From Planctomycetota bacterium (GTDB lineage: Bacteria > Planctomycetota > GCA-002687715 > DRQF01), in the NCBI GenBank assembly GCA_011369445.1, contig DRQF01000258.1:1-37394 (forward strand): a stretch of 37,394 bases of DNA, read 5' to 3'. Every line of letters starts with the position of its first letter. The first letter of the stretch is position 1. The translations under genes and the position numbers were made by a program. Under the pieces are notes generated by a model, which was given only the letters and a program-made list of their open reading frames with translations, did no database searches and was not told where the DNA came from. This document shows positions 6,526 through 15,366 of the stretch, in pieces.

Positions 6526-9336
6526 TCAGCCGGCGGTAGGGGCGGTGTCGCCTTTCTTGGCGATGCTCTTCTGCGAACCGGTGCCGCCCTTGCGCTTCGC
6601 CTCGATTTGGGTGAGCCAGACCAGGATGGGGCTGGCCACGAAGATCGAGGAGTAAGTTCCGACGACGACGCCGATCATGAGGGTGAAGGCAAGGCCTTCC
6701 AGCGGGCTCTCGAGCCCCAGGCTCGCGAAGAAGATCACCGCCACCACGATGAACGTCGTCAGTGAGGTCAGCACTGTTCTCGACAAGGTCTGATTGATGC
6801 TTCGGTTGATGATATCCCGGAACGATCCCTTGACGTTCCCCAGATTCTCTCGAATACGGTCGAACACGACGATCGTGTCGTTCAACGAGTACCCGATGAT
6901 CGTCAAGAAACCGGCGATCACGTTCAGGGTGATGGGGACCGTCACCAGGTCGAACTCGTTGACGAAGATCACGACGCCGAGGGCGATCAAAACATCGTGC
7001 ACGAGGGCGATGGTGGCCGCGAAGCCGTACTTCAGTTCTTTGAAACGGAACCAGATGTAGGCCAGGATGAAGATCAGTGACATCAACATGGCCTGGATGG
7101 CGGATTTCTTGAGATCGGCCACCACGTTCGGCCCAAGGAAGCGAAGCTTAGGGAAGGGCGTACTGACCGCGATGTTCTTGTTCTCAGCCAGTTTGGCCAA
7201 CAGGGTGCTGCGCACCGCTTCCGCGCCGGCATCCACTCCGCCCTGAATCCGCCAAGCCAATCCCTTCTCGTCCACCGACTGGGCGTCCGGGGAACGGAAC
7301 CCTGCGTCCGCCATCACGTCGAGCAAGACTTGCTTGTCGGCAAGAGGCTTGGCGAGGTGGACCGTTGCGGACCAGGTGCGTTTCTGTGGGTCGTACTGGA
7401 CATCGGTGAGAGGGCTGGGAACCAACTTGTCGCCGAAGAGACGGGTGAGTTCTTCTTGGATGGGTTGGTAGGGGTCATAGCCCTCCTCGGAGTCCTCGGG
7501 AGGGGGCGCCGCTTCCCAGTCGAGCTTGAGATCCACGAGGAGCGCGTGGTCGCCTTCCGGGTCCACGAGCGAAGCCTGGATGTCTTTGAAGCGGGGCTTC
7601 CCGTTCTCGTCTTTTACGGCGAGAATGGGCTCTTCGATGTCGGCGACCTGAACAGGCTCGGTGAAGGCGAGTCGCACCGAGGTGCCGCCGTTGAAGTCCA
7701 GCCCGTATTTCTCGCGGCCCGTGGCGATGAACATCACGACGCCGAAGAGCATCAAGAGCACGGAAGCCGTGACGTAGACCTTCGACTTCTTGAAGAAGTC
7801 GAAGTTGGGCTTCTTGAACATGCGCATCATCCGCAGTTCCTTCACCCATCCCTTCGCGATGGCGGTGCCGAGCAGAGTTCGGGACACGTAGAGGCCTGCG
7901 AACATCGTGCAGATGATGCCGGTCATCATCGTGTAGCCGAAGCCCTTGACGGGGCCCGTGCCATAGCGGACGAGGAAGGCCGCGACGATGAACGTAGTCA
8001 GGTTGGCGTCGAAGATCGTCACGAACGCCCGGTCGAAGCCGTTCTTCGCGGCGTGGATGAGCTTTTTGCCCTTGTCCAACTCCTCTCGGATGCGCTCGAA
8101 GATGAGAATGTTGGCATCGACGGCCATGCCGACCGTCAAGACGAGACCCGCAATGCCGGGGAGGGTGAGCGACGCTTGGAGCAACATCAGGATCGCGAAG
8201 ATCATGATGAAGTTCACCACCATGGCCAAGATGGCGACAATGCCGGCCGCGCGGTAGTAGACGAGCATGAAGAGGATGACGAGCAAGGAGCCCACGATGA
8301 ACGCGGCTTCACCACGCCCAACCGCCTTGGCACCCAGCGTCGCTCCGACTTCATCCTGTGATTCCAACACCGGCCGCAGTTTCAGCGATCCGGCCTGGAG
8401 GCAATTCAAAAGCCAGTCCTGTTCGGTCTTGGTGTAGCCGCCGCCACCCCGCGAGATCTGGACGTTGTCGGAGAGTCGCTGACGAATCGTGGCGGAACTC
8501 CAAAGCTCACCGTTCAGAATGAGCGCCATCTGGCGGCCGACGTAGTTGCCGGTATAGATGGAAAACGGGGTCTGCCGGGCCGTTTTGATCTTGAAGCTGA
8601 CGGCCCGTCCGCCGTTCTCATCGACGCTGCGGGAGGCATCGTAGATGTCACGCCCGGTGAACCCCGGGTTTTCCGGGTCATAGCAGTATTCCGGATCCCA
8701 GTATTCGGGTGCGAAGTACATCCACTCGCCGGGAACCTCCCAGAGCTTCTCCTTCTTGAGTCGCTCGTATTCCTGAACCCGCTTCTGGTAGCTGGCGTCC
8801 GATTCCTTGTCGCGGCGCTCCGGACGTTTGGGGAACCAGCGGAACCCCTTCGGGGGGGTGTAGGGCTTGCCTTCCTTGAGGGCCTTGGTGCGCTCCTCGT
8901 CGAACTGAGTCTTGTTGAACACGACGGTCTTCTTGTCGCCGTTTTCGTCGACGTATTCGACCTTGTCGCCGGGCTCCGCCTGGATCGCCAAGAGGAGTTC
9001 GCCGACCTGCGTCATCCTGCGACGGATTTCATCCGCCTGCTCCTTGGTGAAGTTGGGAAGGGTGATGACGATGCGGTCTTCGCCCTCGCGTCGGACATTG
9101 ATGTCCTTGACGCCTTCCTTGTTGATGCGCTGGGAGATGACGGCGATGGTGTCGTCGACATCCTCCGACGTGAACGACTCTTTCGACGAGCCCTCGACCG
9201 GCTGCACCTTGTAGGTGAGGATGGTGCCGCCTCGAAGGTCGATTCCGAAGTTGATGTCGTTGGTGGAGATGATCACACCCGCCAAGGCGAGCACGACGAA
9301 GATCACCGCATAGCGCGAAACCAGGTTGGAGGTCAC
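6526..9336 (-). CDS. secDF: SecD-SecF fusion, protein-export membrane protein
   Basis: The 936-residue product joins SecD and SecF, which use the proton-motive force to pull secreted proteins across the inner membrane behind SecYEG. The SecD half starts with one transmembrane helix and the hallmark DLRGG (residues 33-37). It has a large periplasmic region and then the RND-type helices with TVGMAVDANILIFERIREE (about 402-420). The SecF half begins around residue 505 with its own helix and LDFNGGTSVRLAF (546-557), and ends with GYSLNDTIVVFDRIRENL and further helices. I chose GTG at 9336 because AAGGAG lies 7 bases upstream on the coding strand; the frame runs open 47 codons further without a good site. 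The periplasmic part contains a Lys/Glu/Tyr-rich insertion (about 145-225). No yajC is visible nearby. Confidence 0.95.
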   Translation of the reverse strand: MTSNLVSRYAVIFVVLALAGVIISTNDINFGIDLRGGTILTYKVQPVEGSSKESFTSEDVDDTIAVISQRINKEGVKDINVRREGEDRIVITLPNFTKEQADEIRRRMTQVGELLLAIQAEPGDKVEYVDENGDKKTVVFNKTQFDEERTKALKEGKPYTPPKGFRWFPKRPERRDKESDASYQKRVQEYERLKKEKLWEVPGEWMYFAPEYWDPEYCYDPENPGFTGRDIYDASRSVDENGGRAVSFKIKTARQTPFSIYTGNYVGRQMALILNGELWSSATIRQRLSDNVQISRGGGGYTKTEQDWLLNCLQAGSLKLRPVLESQDEVGATLGAKAVGRGEAAFIVGSLLVILFMLVYYRAAGIVAILAMVVNFIMIFAILMLLQASLTLPGIAGLVLTVGMAVDANILIFERIREELDKGKKLIHAAKNGFDRAFVTIFDANLTTFIVAAFLVRYGTGPVKGFGYTMMTGIICTMFAGLYVSRTLLGTAIAKGWVKELRMMRMFKKPNFDFFKKSKVYVTASVLLMLFGVVMFIATGREKYGLDFNGGTSVRLAFTEPVQVADIEEPILAVKDENGKPRFKDIQASLVDPEGDHALLVDLKLDWEAAPPPEDSEEGYDPYQPIQEELTRLFGDKLVPSPLTDVQYDPQKRTWSATVHLAKPLADKQVLLDVMADAGFRSPDAQSVDEKGLAWRIQGGVDAGAEAVRSTLLAKLAENKNIAVSTPFPKLRFLGPNVVADLKKSAIQAMLMSLIFILAYIWFRFKELKYGFAATIALVHDVLIALGVVIFVNEFDLVTVPITLNVIAGFLTIIGYSLNDTIVVFDRIRENLGNVKGSFRDIINRSINQTLSRTVLTSLTTFIVVAVIFFASLGLESPLEGLAFTLMIGVVVGTYSSIFVASPILVWLTQIEAKRKGGTGSQKSIAKKGDTAPTAG

Positions 9337-9424
9337 GATGGGGCTCCTTGAAGCCGAGGGTCCGGGACGATTGTGGGTGCGACGAAGCGCAAGACCGCGT
9401 CGCGAGTTCGAAGGCGGGTCGTTT

Positions 9425-9790
9425 TCAGGACTTGCGACCGCGCTTGGTATCCAGCTTTTCCTTGACGCGAGTGGCACGGCCCACCCGATCTCTCAGGTAG
9501 TAGAGCTTGGCGCGGCGAACGTCACCTCGCCTCACGACTGTGATGTCCTCGATGGTGGGGGCGTGCAGGGGGAAGACCCGCTCGACGCCTTCGCCTTGGA
9601 CGATCCGTCGCACGATGATGCTCTCGGCCGGACCACGACCACGGCGCGAGATCACGGTGCCCTGGAAGACCTGGATGCGCTCCTTGCCGCCCTCCCGGAT
9701 CTTCACTTTCACATCCACCGTATCCCCGATGGAAAAGTCGGGGATCTTCGGCTTGAGCCACTGCTGTTCCAGGTCGCTGAAGTTATCCAT
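9425..9790 (-). CDS. rplS: 50S ribosomal protein L19
   Basis: The 121-residue product is ribosomal protein L19, located at the 30S-50S interface. It shows the family's PDFSIGDTVDVKVKI, GKERIQVFQGTVISRRGRG, ERVFPLHAPTIEDITVVRRG and RAKLYYLRD segments in order. I chose the ATG at 9790 (MDNFSDLEQQWLK) because bacterial L19 starts close to this point; the open frame extends far upstream across trmD in the antisense of nothing conserved. An AGGA lies about 11 bases upstream. It follows trmD by 61 bases, the usual order, and precedes secDF. Confidence 0.97.
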   Translation of the reverse strand: MDNFSDLEQQWLKPKIPDFSIGDTVDVKVKIREGGKERIQVFQGTVISRRGRGPAESIIVRRIVQGEGVERVFPLHAPTIEDITVVRRGDVRRAKLYYLRDRVGRATRVKEKLDTKRGRKS

Positions 9791-9851
9791 GTCACTGTCA
9801 TTCCTAGACGCCTCGGGGCCGCCGATGCGGCATCGGCTGCCTCGAGGAGGT

Positions 9852-10568
9852 TCATCCCTTGTCATCCTCGCAATCCGGACGTCCGGATGCGTCGAGGTCC
9901 GGCCGGCGCTCGTCCGTTCTCTTCCGCGCCTCGCGCCTGCGCCAGGCGGCGATGGCCGCGTGGTCGCCGGAGCGAAGGACTTCGGGAACGGACATTCCTC
10001 TAAACTCCTCTGGCCGCGTATAATGCGGGTGATCGAGAAGCCCGTCGAGAAACGACTCCCGCAGTGCGGATTCCGCATCTCCGAGAACGCCGGGCAGGAG
10101 TCTAACGATGGAATCCACCAGGACCAACGCCGGAAGTTCGCCCCCCGTCAAGACATAGTCACCCAGGGAGATCTCCCGGATCGGGAGTCCCTGCCGCACT
10201 CTCTCATCGAAGCCCTCGTAGTGGCCCGCGAGCAAGACAATTTGATGACAGGTGCTCAATTCCTTGGCCATATCCTGGGAAAACCGCTCCCCCTGGGGCG
10301 AGAGCATGATCAGCGGAGGCCAGCTGGACACTGACTGACCGCCGAGGAGGCTCTCCAGGCAGCGGAAGATGGGCTCGGGCTTCAGGACCATGCCGGGGCC
10401 GCCCCCAAACGGCCGGTCATCCACCTTGCGGTGGAAGCCCTCCGCGTGGTCCCTCCAGTTATGCAGATGATAACTGGCCAGCCCCTTCGTCCGCGCAAGC
10501 CCCAACATGCTGCTTCCGAGCACGCCCTCGAACATCTCGGGGAAAAGGGTCAGGATGTCGATGCGCAT
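9852..10568 (-). CDS. trmD: tRNA (guanine-37-N1) methyltransferase
   Basis: The 238-residue product is TrmD, which methylates G37 next to the anticodon using S-adenosylmethionine and so prevents frameshifting. It begins [15 protein letters not shown], as in the family. It then shows [26 protein letters not shown] and the trefoil-knot SAM site [20 protein letters not shown]. The ATG at 10568 fits family length; the frame is open for 41 more codons upstream. The usual partners rpsP and rimM are not upstream: the next gene is the divergent ribE, so the standard rpsP-rimM-trmD-rplS operon is split here. The C-terminus has a charged tail ([16 protein letters not shown]). Confidence 0.96.
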   Translation of the reverse strand: MRIDILTLFPEMFEGVLGSSMLGLARTKGLASYHLHNWRDHAEGFHRKVDDRPFGGGPGMVLKPEPIFRCLESLLGGQSVSSWPPLIMLSPQGERFSQDMAKELSTCHQIVLLAGHYEGFDERVRQGLPIREISLGDYVLTGGELPALVLVDSIVRLLPGVLGDAESALRESFLDGLLDHPHYTRPEEFRGMSVPEVLRSGDHAAIAAWRRREARKRTDERRPDLDASGRPDCEDDKG

Positions 10569-10718
10569 GGGGTTCAAACCACGGAGGACAGGGGGGCGTC
10601 GAATCGGTCCCGGGACGTCCCCGGGGTTTCGGGCCTTGTTTCTGATAGAGATCCCCTGCCGATGGCGCAAGGAAAAAGCGGAGTTTCCCATCGTGCGCGG
10701 ACTCCTGGGAGAACGGAC

Positions 10719-11351
10719 ATGTTCACGGGTATCGTGGAGGGGCTATGCCCCGTCGTCGCCGCCGAGTTCGGGGGGCAAGGTCTCCGGTTGACGGTGGACC
10801 TGGCCTGTGCGGCGGAAGGGGTGCAAGTGGGGGACAGCATTGCGGTGGACGGTTGCTGCCTCACCGTGACGGAACTCGAGGGCACCTTTGCCTCCTTTCA
10901 TGCAGCCCGTGAAACCCTTGGTCTCACGACTTTGGCGACGATGGAGTCGGGCAGGCGGGTCAACATCGAACGGGCCCTCGCCTTCGGGGATCGCTTGGGG
11001 GGACACCTGGTCTCGGGGCATGTCGACGGACTGGGGGAGGTTGTGGAGGTCCGGGCGGAGTCGAGCCAGACGTGGATGACGTTCCGGCTGCCCGATCGCC
11101 TCTTCGCCCAGACCCTTCTCAAGGGGTCGATCGCCCTCGACGGGGTGAGTCTCACCATCACGGAAAAGTGTGATGGCCACATCTCGGTGGCTCTCATTCC
11201 TCATACTCTGGAAGTGACGACGCTCGGTTCGAAGAGGAAGGGGGATCGCGTGAATGTCGAGACGGACATGATGGGAAAATGGATCATGGAGCGACTTGGG
11301 CCTGTGCTCGAGGAGCTGGAGACGCGGATGGAGGGGCGCGGCGAATCATGA
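10719..11351 (+). CDS. ribE: Riboflavin synthase alpha chain
   Basis: The 210-residue product is riboflavin synthase, which dismutates two 6,7-dimethyl-8-ribityllumazine molecules into riboflavin and a pyrimidine. It begins with the family signature MFTGIVEG and has two homologous lumazine-binding barrels. The first includes [14 protein letters not shown] and the second starts at [16 protein letters not shown] and includes [14 protein letters not shown]. The ATG at 10719 is preceded by gggaga. The stop overlaps the trpS start by four bases (ATGA), so the two are probably translationally coupled. No other riboflavin genes are nearby, and I see no FMN riboswitch in the 150 bases upstream. Confidence 0.96.
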   Translation: MFTGIVEGLCPVVAAEFGGQGLRLTVDLACAAEGVQVGDSIAVDGCCLTVTELEGTFASFHAARETLGLTTLATMESGRRVNIERALAFGDRLGGHLVSGHVDGLGEVVEVRAESSQTWMTFRLPDRLFAQTLLKGSIALDGVSLTITEKCDGHISVALIPHTLEVTTLGSKRKGDRVNVETDMMGKWIMERLGPVLEELETRMEGRGES

Positions 11352-12334
11352 GTGGCTCCGAACGACGACTCGTCGCCTTGACAGGCATCAAACCCACGGG
11401 CGCGCCCCACATCGGGAATCTTTTGGGCGCGATCCTCCCGGCGCTCGCGCTGACACGGACCTATCAGGGCATCTATTTCATCGCCGACTACCACGCGTTG
11501 ACGACGGAGCACGACGGAGACGCATTGAGGGAGAGTACCCGCCAGGTGGCCGCGACCTGGCTCGCCATGGGATTGGACACGGAGAAGAACATCTTCTTTC
11601 GACAGTCCGACATCCCCGAGGTCTGCGAGCTCTCCTGGGTGCTGTCCTGCTTCGTGGGGGTGGGGCAGTTGCAGCGCGCCCACGCCTACAAGGATGCCGT
11701 GGCGAAGGGGAAAGAGGCCACGCAGGGGCTCTTCTCGTATCCGGTCCTCATGGCCGCGGACATTCTCCTCTACGAGTCGAACGTGGTGCCCGTCGGCAAG
11801 GATCAAAAGCAACACGTCGAGATGTGCCGGCAGATGGCTCACCGGGTCAACGAAACCTATGGGGAGGGGACCCTGGTCGTGCCGGAACCCCTCATCCGAG
11901 AGGAGGTGGCGACGGTGCCCGGATTGGACGGGCAGAAGATGAGCAAGAGCTACGGGAATACGGTGGAGATCTTTCTTCCCCCCAAAAAGCTCCGGAAGAA
12001 GCTCATGAAAATCGTCACCGGTTCGGAAGCTCTTGAGGACCCGAAAGACCCCGACCGCTGCAACGTGGTGAAACTGTTTCGCCTGTTTGCCGAGGAGGCT
12101 GATGTCGCGGAAATGGAACGGCGATATCGGGCGGGTGGCTTCGGCTACGGGGAAGCGAAACAGAAGCTCTTCGAGGTCTACGATGCCTTCATCGCCCCGC
12201 ATCGCGAGCGCTACGAGGAGCTTCTCGCCCACCCGGAGGTGATCGAGGAAGAATTGGCCAAGGGGAAGGAGAAGGCGCGGGTCGTAGCCGGGCGGGTGAT
12301 GGAGCGTCTGCGGAAAAGAGCCGGATTACGGTGA
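11348..12334 (+). CDS. trpS: Tryptophanyl-tRNA synthetase
   Basis: The 328-residue product is a class I aminoacyl-tRNA synthetase charging tRNA-Trp. The HIGH-type motif is PHIGN (residues 20-24) within GIKPTGAPHIGNLLGA, and the KMSKS motif is intact at 197-201. The tryptophan-pocket segments YFIADYHALT and GLFSYPVLMAADILLY match the family, and VPVGKDQKQHVEM is a further conserved block. The length is normal. The ATG at 11348 overlaps the ribE stop as ATGA, so translation is probably coupled. The next gene is 80 bases downstream. Confidence 0.97.
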   Translation: MSGSERRLVALTGIKPTGAPHIGNLLGAILPALALTRTYQGIYFIADYHALTTEHDGDALRESTRQVAATWLAMGLDTEKNIFFRQSDIPEVCELSWVLSCFVGVGQLQRAHAYKDAVAKGKEATQGLFSYPVLMAADILLYESNVVPVGKDQKQHVEMCRQMAHRVNETYGEGTLVVPEPLIREEVATVPGLDGQKMSKSYGNTVEIFLPPKKLRKKLMKIVTGSEALEDPKDPDRCNVVKLFRLFAEEADVAEMERRYRAGGFGYGEAKQKLFEVYDAFIAPHRERYEELLAHPEVIEEELAKGKEKARVVAGRVMERLRKRAGLR

Positions 12335-12414
12335 AAATAACTGAATGAATACCCAAGTTCGTTCCCATTGGATGCCGATAGGTCGGGTAGAAACCCTGAA
12401 GGGAGAACCTGACC

Positions 12415-12993
12415 ATGCGCATCATCATTTCCATCCTCGCCGCCGTTCTCGTGGCACTTCCCGCCTGTTCCAGCTCGCAAGGAGGCCGCACCAGCCACCA
12501 AGATCGGGAAATGGAGGAACTGGGCGATCTGAAACCCCGTTCCGAGGATGTTCCCCAGGAGGTCAAGAACATCGAGACTTTCGTGGAGTCTCCGTCCGTC
12601 ATTCTCGCGGAGGAAGGGGAGATCTACGTCTCCAAGAACTACCAGCTCGACGTGAGCCTCACCGGCGACACAGTGACGCCGGACATCGATCCGGGGGGAA
12701 TCAACGAGCGGATCGCGACGGGCAACGCGCAGGCGGTCTTCCGCAATCTCAAGATCAAGTGCGATCGGAAACTTCGCCTGAGGATAGGGGACTTTGGGAC
12801 GCAGCCGTTCATTCGCATGGCCTTCAAGGGTCACTGCTCTCACATCATCCTGGGACCGGGAGACGGCAAGCATGACGTGCGAAGAACGGACGGAATCATC
12901 GTCCAGAACGCTGCCCTTCAGTACGTCGACAATCCTAGCCTCTCGATGCCCGACATCGAGCCTGTGTCGATTCGCACGATTCGCAAGCCTTAG
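12415..12993 (+). CDS. Lipoprotein of unknown function, LptC/OstA-like features possible
   Basis: I do not recognise this 192-residue protein with certainty. It has a clear lipoprotein signal (LVALPACSS, lipidation Cys18), so it should be membrane-anchored outside the cytoplasm. The mature part is acidic at first, then beta-rich, with alternating segments such as ATGNAQAVFRNLKIK and KLRLRIGDFG. These faintly recall the beta-strand ladder of LptA/LptC lipopolysaccharide-transport proteins, but that is a weak impression. The ATG at 12415 has gaagggag about 9 bases upstream. The downstream TPR lipoprotein frame overlaps its 3' end, so the two are probably co-expressed. Confidence 0.75.
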   Translation: MRIIISILAAVLVALPACSSSQGGRTSHQDREMEELGDLKPRSEDVPQEVKNIETFVESPSVILAEEGEIYVSKNYQLDVSLTGDTVTPDIDPGGINERIATGNAQAVFRNLKIKCDRKLRLRIGDFGTQPFIRMAFKGHCSHIILGPGDGKHDVRRTDGIIVQNAALQYVDNPSLSMPDIEPVSIRTIRKP

Positions 12994-13963
12994 TCTGGTC
13001 ATCCTCCTCCACCTGGCCGGCGCCTGCGCGGATACGGGGCCGACTCTTCCGGAGCCGGACGGCGTCTGGTCGCGGATGACGGAGGATTCCGACTTCGGCC
13101 GTGCGCTGGAACTTCTGGCGCAGAAGCAAACGGACGAGGCGAAAGATGCCCTCCGTCGGCTGGTCGCCAGGGACCCGGAGCACTGGGCCGCTCAGTTGAA
13201 ACTCGCTCGACTGGCCGCGTCGCCCGAGGAGAAAGAATCGCTGCGGGGCTCACTCGCCCATCTGGCCGATTCCCCTCGCTCGGCGGACGTGCGAGCGAAC
13301 GCCCTGGCGATCCTTTCCGTCCTCGAGGAGAACGCGGAGGCGAAGGACGCTCTCCTCGCCAAAGCCCTCAGCATAGACGAAGGCTCCTCGCTGGCTCACA
13401 CCCTGAAAGGGGCCCTCGAGGAGGAGCGTGGACGTTCCGATCGCGCTCTTGACGACTACATGGCTGCCCTGGCGGCCGGAGGCGCGCCCCACGAGGCCTG
13501 GTTCGGTCTTGCGCGTGCAGCCATCGCAGAGCACCGATTGAAACTGGCTGAAAAGGCTCTCGCCGTCAGCGAGCGATTGGCGCCGGAAGACCCCCGGTGG
13601 TCCTATGACTTGGGAACCCTGCTCCTCAGCGAGGGGAAGCGCCCTGCCCGGGCCGTGACGGCGCTGGAACGAGCGCGAAAGCTGCAACCGCGGGATGTGG
13701 ATACCCTGCTGAATCTGGGGGCCGCATATCTCGCCTGCGGCAAGACGCGGCGCGCCCTGAAGGTTCTCGAGGAGGCCCGGAGGATCGACCCCGACGATCC
13801 GGATACCCTCTACAATCTCGCCGTCTTCTACGCCGACCACGGTGGCGACCGCAAGAAAGCGATTCGGCTTTTCAAGGAGTACCTCGAGAAGACGGATTCC
13901 AACCGTCTGCGCGTCGAAAATTGGATTCGAGAACTCGAGGAGGAAGTCCGAGACGGAGGCTGA
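12872..13963 (+). CDS. TPR-repeat lipoprotein (5' end uncertain)
   Basis: The product contains about six helical repeats, the last three clearly TPRs (for example PRDVDTLLNLGAAYLACGKTRRALK and PDDPDTLYNLAVFYADHGGD). A hydrophobic segment ending LHLAGACADTG looks like a lipoprotein signal, but it starts without an ATG, GTG or TTG directly in front of it. The nearest upstream in-frame ATG is at 12872, inside the previous gene, and would give an unusually long positively charged leader. A CTG at 12962 would give a normal-length signal peptide. I report 12872 as the longer reading; the true start may be 12962. TPR lipoproteins usually scaffold envelope complexes; no partner can be named. Confidence 0.75.
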   Translation: MTCEERTESSSRTLPFSTSTILASRCPTSSLCRFARFASLSLVILLHLAGACADTGPTLPEPDGVWSRMTEDSDFGRALELLAQKQTDEAKDALRRLVARDPEHWAAQLKLARLAASPEEKESLRGSLAHLADSPRSADVRANALAILSVLEENAEAKDALLAKALSIDEGSSLAHTLKGALEEERGRSDRALDDYMAALAAGGAPHEAWFGLARAAIAEHRLKLAEKALAVSERLAPEDPRWSYDLGTLLLSEGKRPARAVTALERARKLQPRDVDTLLNLGAAYLACGKTRRALKVLEEARRIDPDDPDTLYNLAVFYADHGGDRKKAIRLFKEYLEKTDSNRLRVENWIRELEEEVRDGG

Positions 13964-13965
13964 GC

Positions 13966-14373
13966 ATGGCAGATCCCACCCTGGATTACGCACGAGCCCG
14001 CTGCGTCACCTTGGCCGAGGGGGCGGGCTACGGGCTCGGTGAGGAGTCCCTCCATGCCGAGGATGGCTGGCGAGGCGAATTCGAACACGGCACAACGGAT
14101 CTGGCTTTTTCGCTCCACAAGCCGATGGGGGCGCCCTTCGTGTCCCTGTCCTTGCGTCTTCGCCTGGACGCGACGGGGGCGAAGGATGTCGACCGCTTGG
14201 TGGAGCTGATTTCGGATTTCGAGGTCGCATTCTGGTTCGATGGCGAATCGTCGCTGTGGCTCTCTGATCGCCTTTTCGTGGGAGCCCTCTTCCAGGAGGC
14301 CTTCGATTTCACGCTGGCGAATCTGCTGGCCGCGCGCGCGGCGGTCATCGAGGACGGAACCGCTGTTTCATGA
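13966..14373 (+). CDS. Hypothetical protein, 135 residues
   Basis: I do not recognise this gene. The start at 13966 has cggagg 6 bases upstream, 2 bases after the stop of the TPR lipoprotein, and its stop overlaps dtd as ATGA, so it is a real member of this transcript. The protein is acidic, has no signal peptide, and alternates predicted strands and helices ([13 protein letters not shown], then [17 protein letters not shown], then a C-terminal helix [16 protein letters not shown]). This layout resembles small one-domain folds such as YbjN or type III chaperone-like proteins, but I see no diagnostic motif. Confidence 0.8.
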   Translation: MADPTLDYARARCVTLAEGAGYGLGEESLHAEDGWRGEFEHGTTDLAFSLHKPMGAPFVSLSLRLRLDATGAKDVDRLVELISDFEVAFWFDGESSLWLSDRLFVGALFQEAFDFTLANLLAARAAVIEDGTAVS

Positions 14374-14807
14374 GGGTGGTGCTCCAACGGGTCGCGAGAG
14401 CCTCCGTCAAGGTGGAGGGGCGCGTGACGGGGGCCATTGGGCCGGGGTTCCTTGCGCTCGTGGGCTTGACTCACACGGATGGAGAGGCCCAGATCCAGTG
14501 GATGGCGAAGAAGATCGTTTCCTTGCGCCTGTTCCGCGACGAGGACGGACGCATGAACCGATCTTTGGAGGACGTGGGGGGGAGGATACTGGCCGTCAGT
14601 CAGTTCACGCTCTATGGCGACGCAGTGAAGGGGCGCCGTCCGAGCTTCGTGAGTGCTGCGCCTCCGGAAAAGGCAGCGCCGCTCTTCGATCTTTTCGTGG
14701 AAGCCCTTCGTCGTGAGGGCGTCGCCGTGGCAACGGGCGTGTTTGGTGCGACGATGGACGTCGAACTCGTCAACGACGGCCCCGTGACGTTGATCCTCGA
14801 GCGTTGA
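14370..14807 (+). CDS. dtd: D-aminoacyl-tRNA deacylase
   Basis: The 145-residue product is Dtd, which removes D-amino acids (and glycine mischarged on tRNA-Ala) from tRNA. It starts [17 protein letters not shown], has the active-site motif SQFTLYGD, and the cross-subunit Gly-Pro motif DGPVT near the C-terminus. The length is normal for the homodimeric enzyme. The start overlaps the preceding gene's stop by four bases (ATGA). The last 38 bases overlap the convergent ruvC gene. Confidence 0.96.
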   Translation: MRVVLQRVARASVKVEGRVTGAIGPGFLALVGLTHTDGEAQIQWMAKKIVSLRLFRDEDGRMNRSLEDVGGRILAVSQFTLYGDAVKGRRPSFVSAAPPEKAAPLFDLFVEALRREGVAVATGVFGATMDVELVNDGPVTLILER

Positions 14808-15309
14808 CCTGCAGAAAACCCCAATCCGTGGCGAGCGTGTAGGCCAGCGCCAAGGCATCCGAGGCGTCGAGGGGCTTCGGCGGTTCCGTGAGACCAAGCA
14901 GCCGCTGTAGCATGAAGTTCACTTGAGTCTTGTCGGCACGTCCCGACCCGACGACCGCTTTCTTGACGCTGGCGGTCGGGTACTCGTGAACCTCCAGGTT
15001 CATGCGACCGCAGACGGCGAGGATCGCCCCCCGTGCTTCGCCCAGCCGGAGGGCGGATTGGATGTTTCGCCCCACGAAGGCCTGTTCGAGGGCCAGGGCG
15101 CTCGGACGGTGTTCACGGATGCATTCGGCGAGTCGTTCAGTGAGCCATGCGAGTCGTGGGGCGATGCCGAGGCTTCGAGGTGGACGCCACGCGCCGGCGC
15201 CCTTCGAACCCAGGCGGTTGCCGTCCTTGCGAACGAGGCCCCAGCCGGTGACGGAGAGTCCCGGATCGATGCCGAGAATGAGGAGGCCGTGAGCCGGGGG
15301 CGGAGACAT
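14770..15309 (-). CDS. ruvC: Holliday junction endonuclease RuvC
   Basis: The 179-residue product resolves Holliday junctions during recombination as a dimer. All four acidic metal ligands are visible: Asp15 in [14 protein letters not shown], Glu75 in ALALEQAF, and Asp148 and Asp151 in [12 protein letters not shown]. The segments [10 protein letters not shown] and [17 protein letters not shown] also fit. I prefer the ATG at 15309, which has TAAGG at suitable spacing; two GTG codons just upstream (15318, 15315) are alternatives. ruvA and ruvB are not adjacent. The 3' end overlaps dtd by 38 bases tail to tail. Confidence 0.95.
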   Translation of the reverse strand: MSPPPAHGLLILGIDPGLSVTGWGLVRKDGNRLGSKGAGAWRPPRSLGIAPRLAWLTERLAECIREHRPSALALEQAFVGRNIQSALRLGEARGAILAVCGRMNLEVHEYPTASVKKAVVGSGRADKTQVNFMLQRLLGLTEPPKPLDASDALALAYTLATDWGFLQVNARGSTSRGRR

Positions 15310-15366
15310 GGGCACCACCTTACCGACATGCAGGGACCGCGTTCGGCGGGTGGCGTCCTCCTCAGT

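Noticed and set aside
7330-8361. 343-codon plus-strand open frame inside secDF
   Set aside because: Low-complexity Glu/His/Asp-rich translation antisense to the strongly matched SecDF; a GC-rich shadow frame.
10569-10718. Possible FMN riboswitch before ribE
   Set aside because: The conserved RFN element blocks are absent; only general GC-rich inverted repeats are present.
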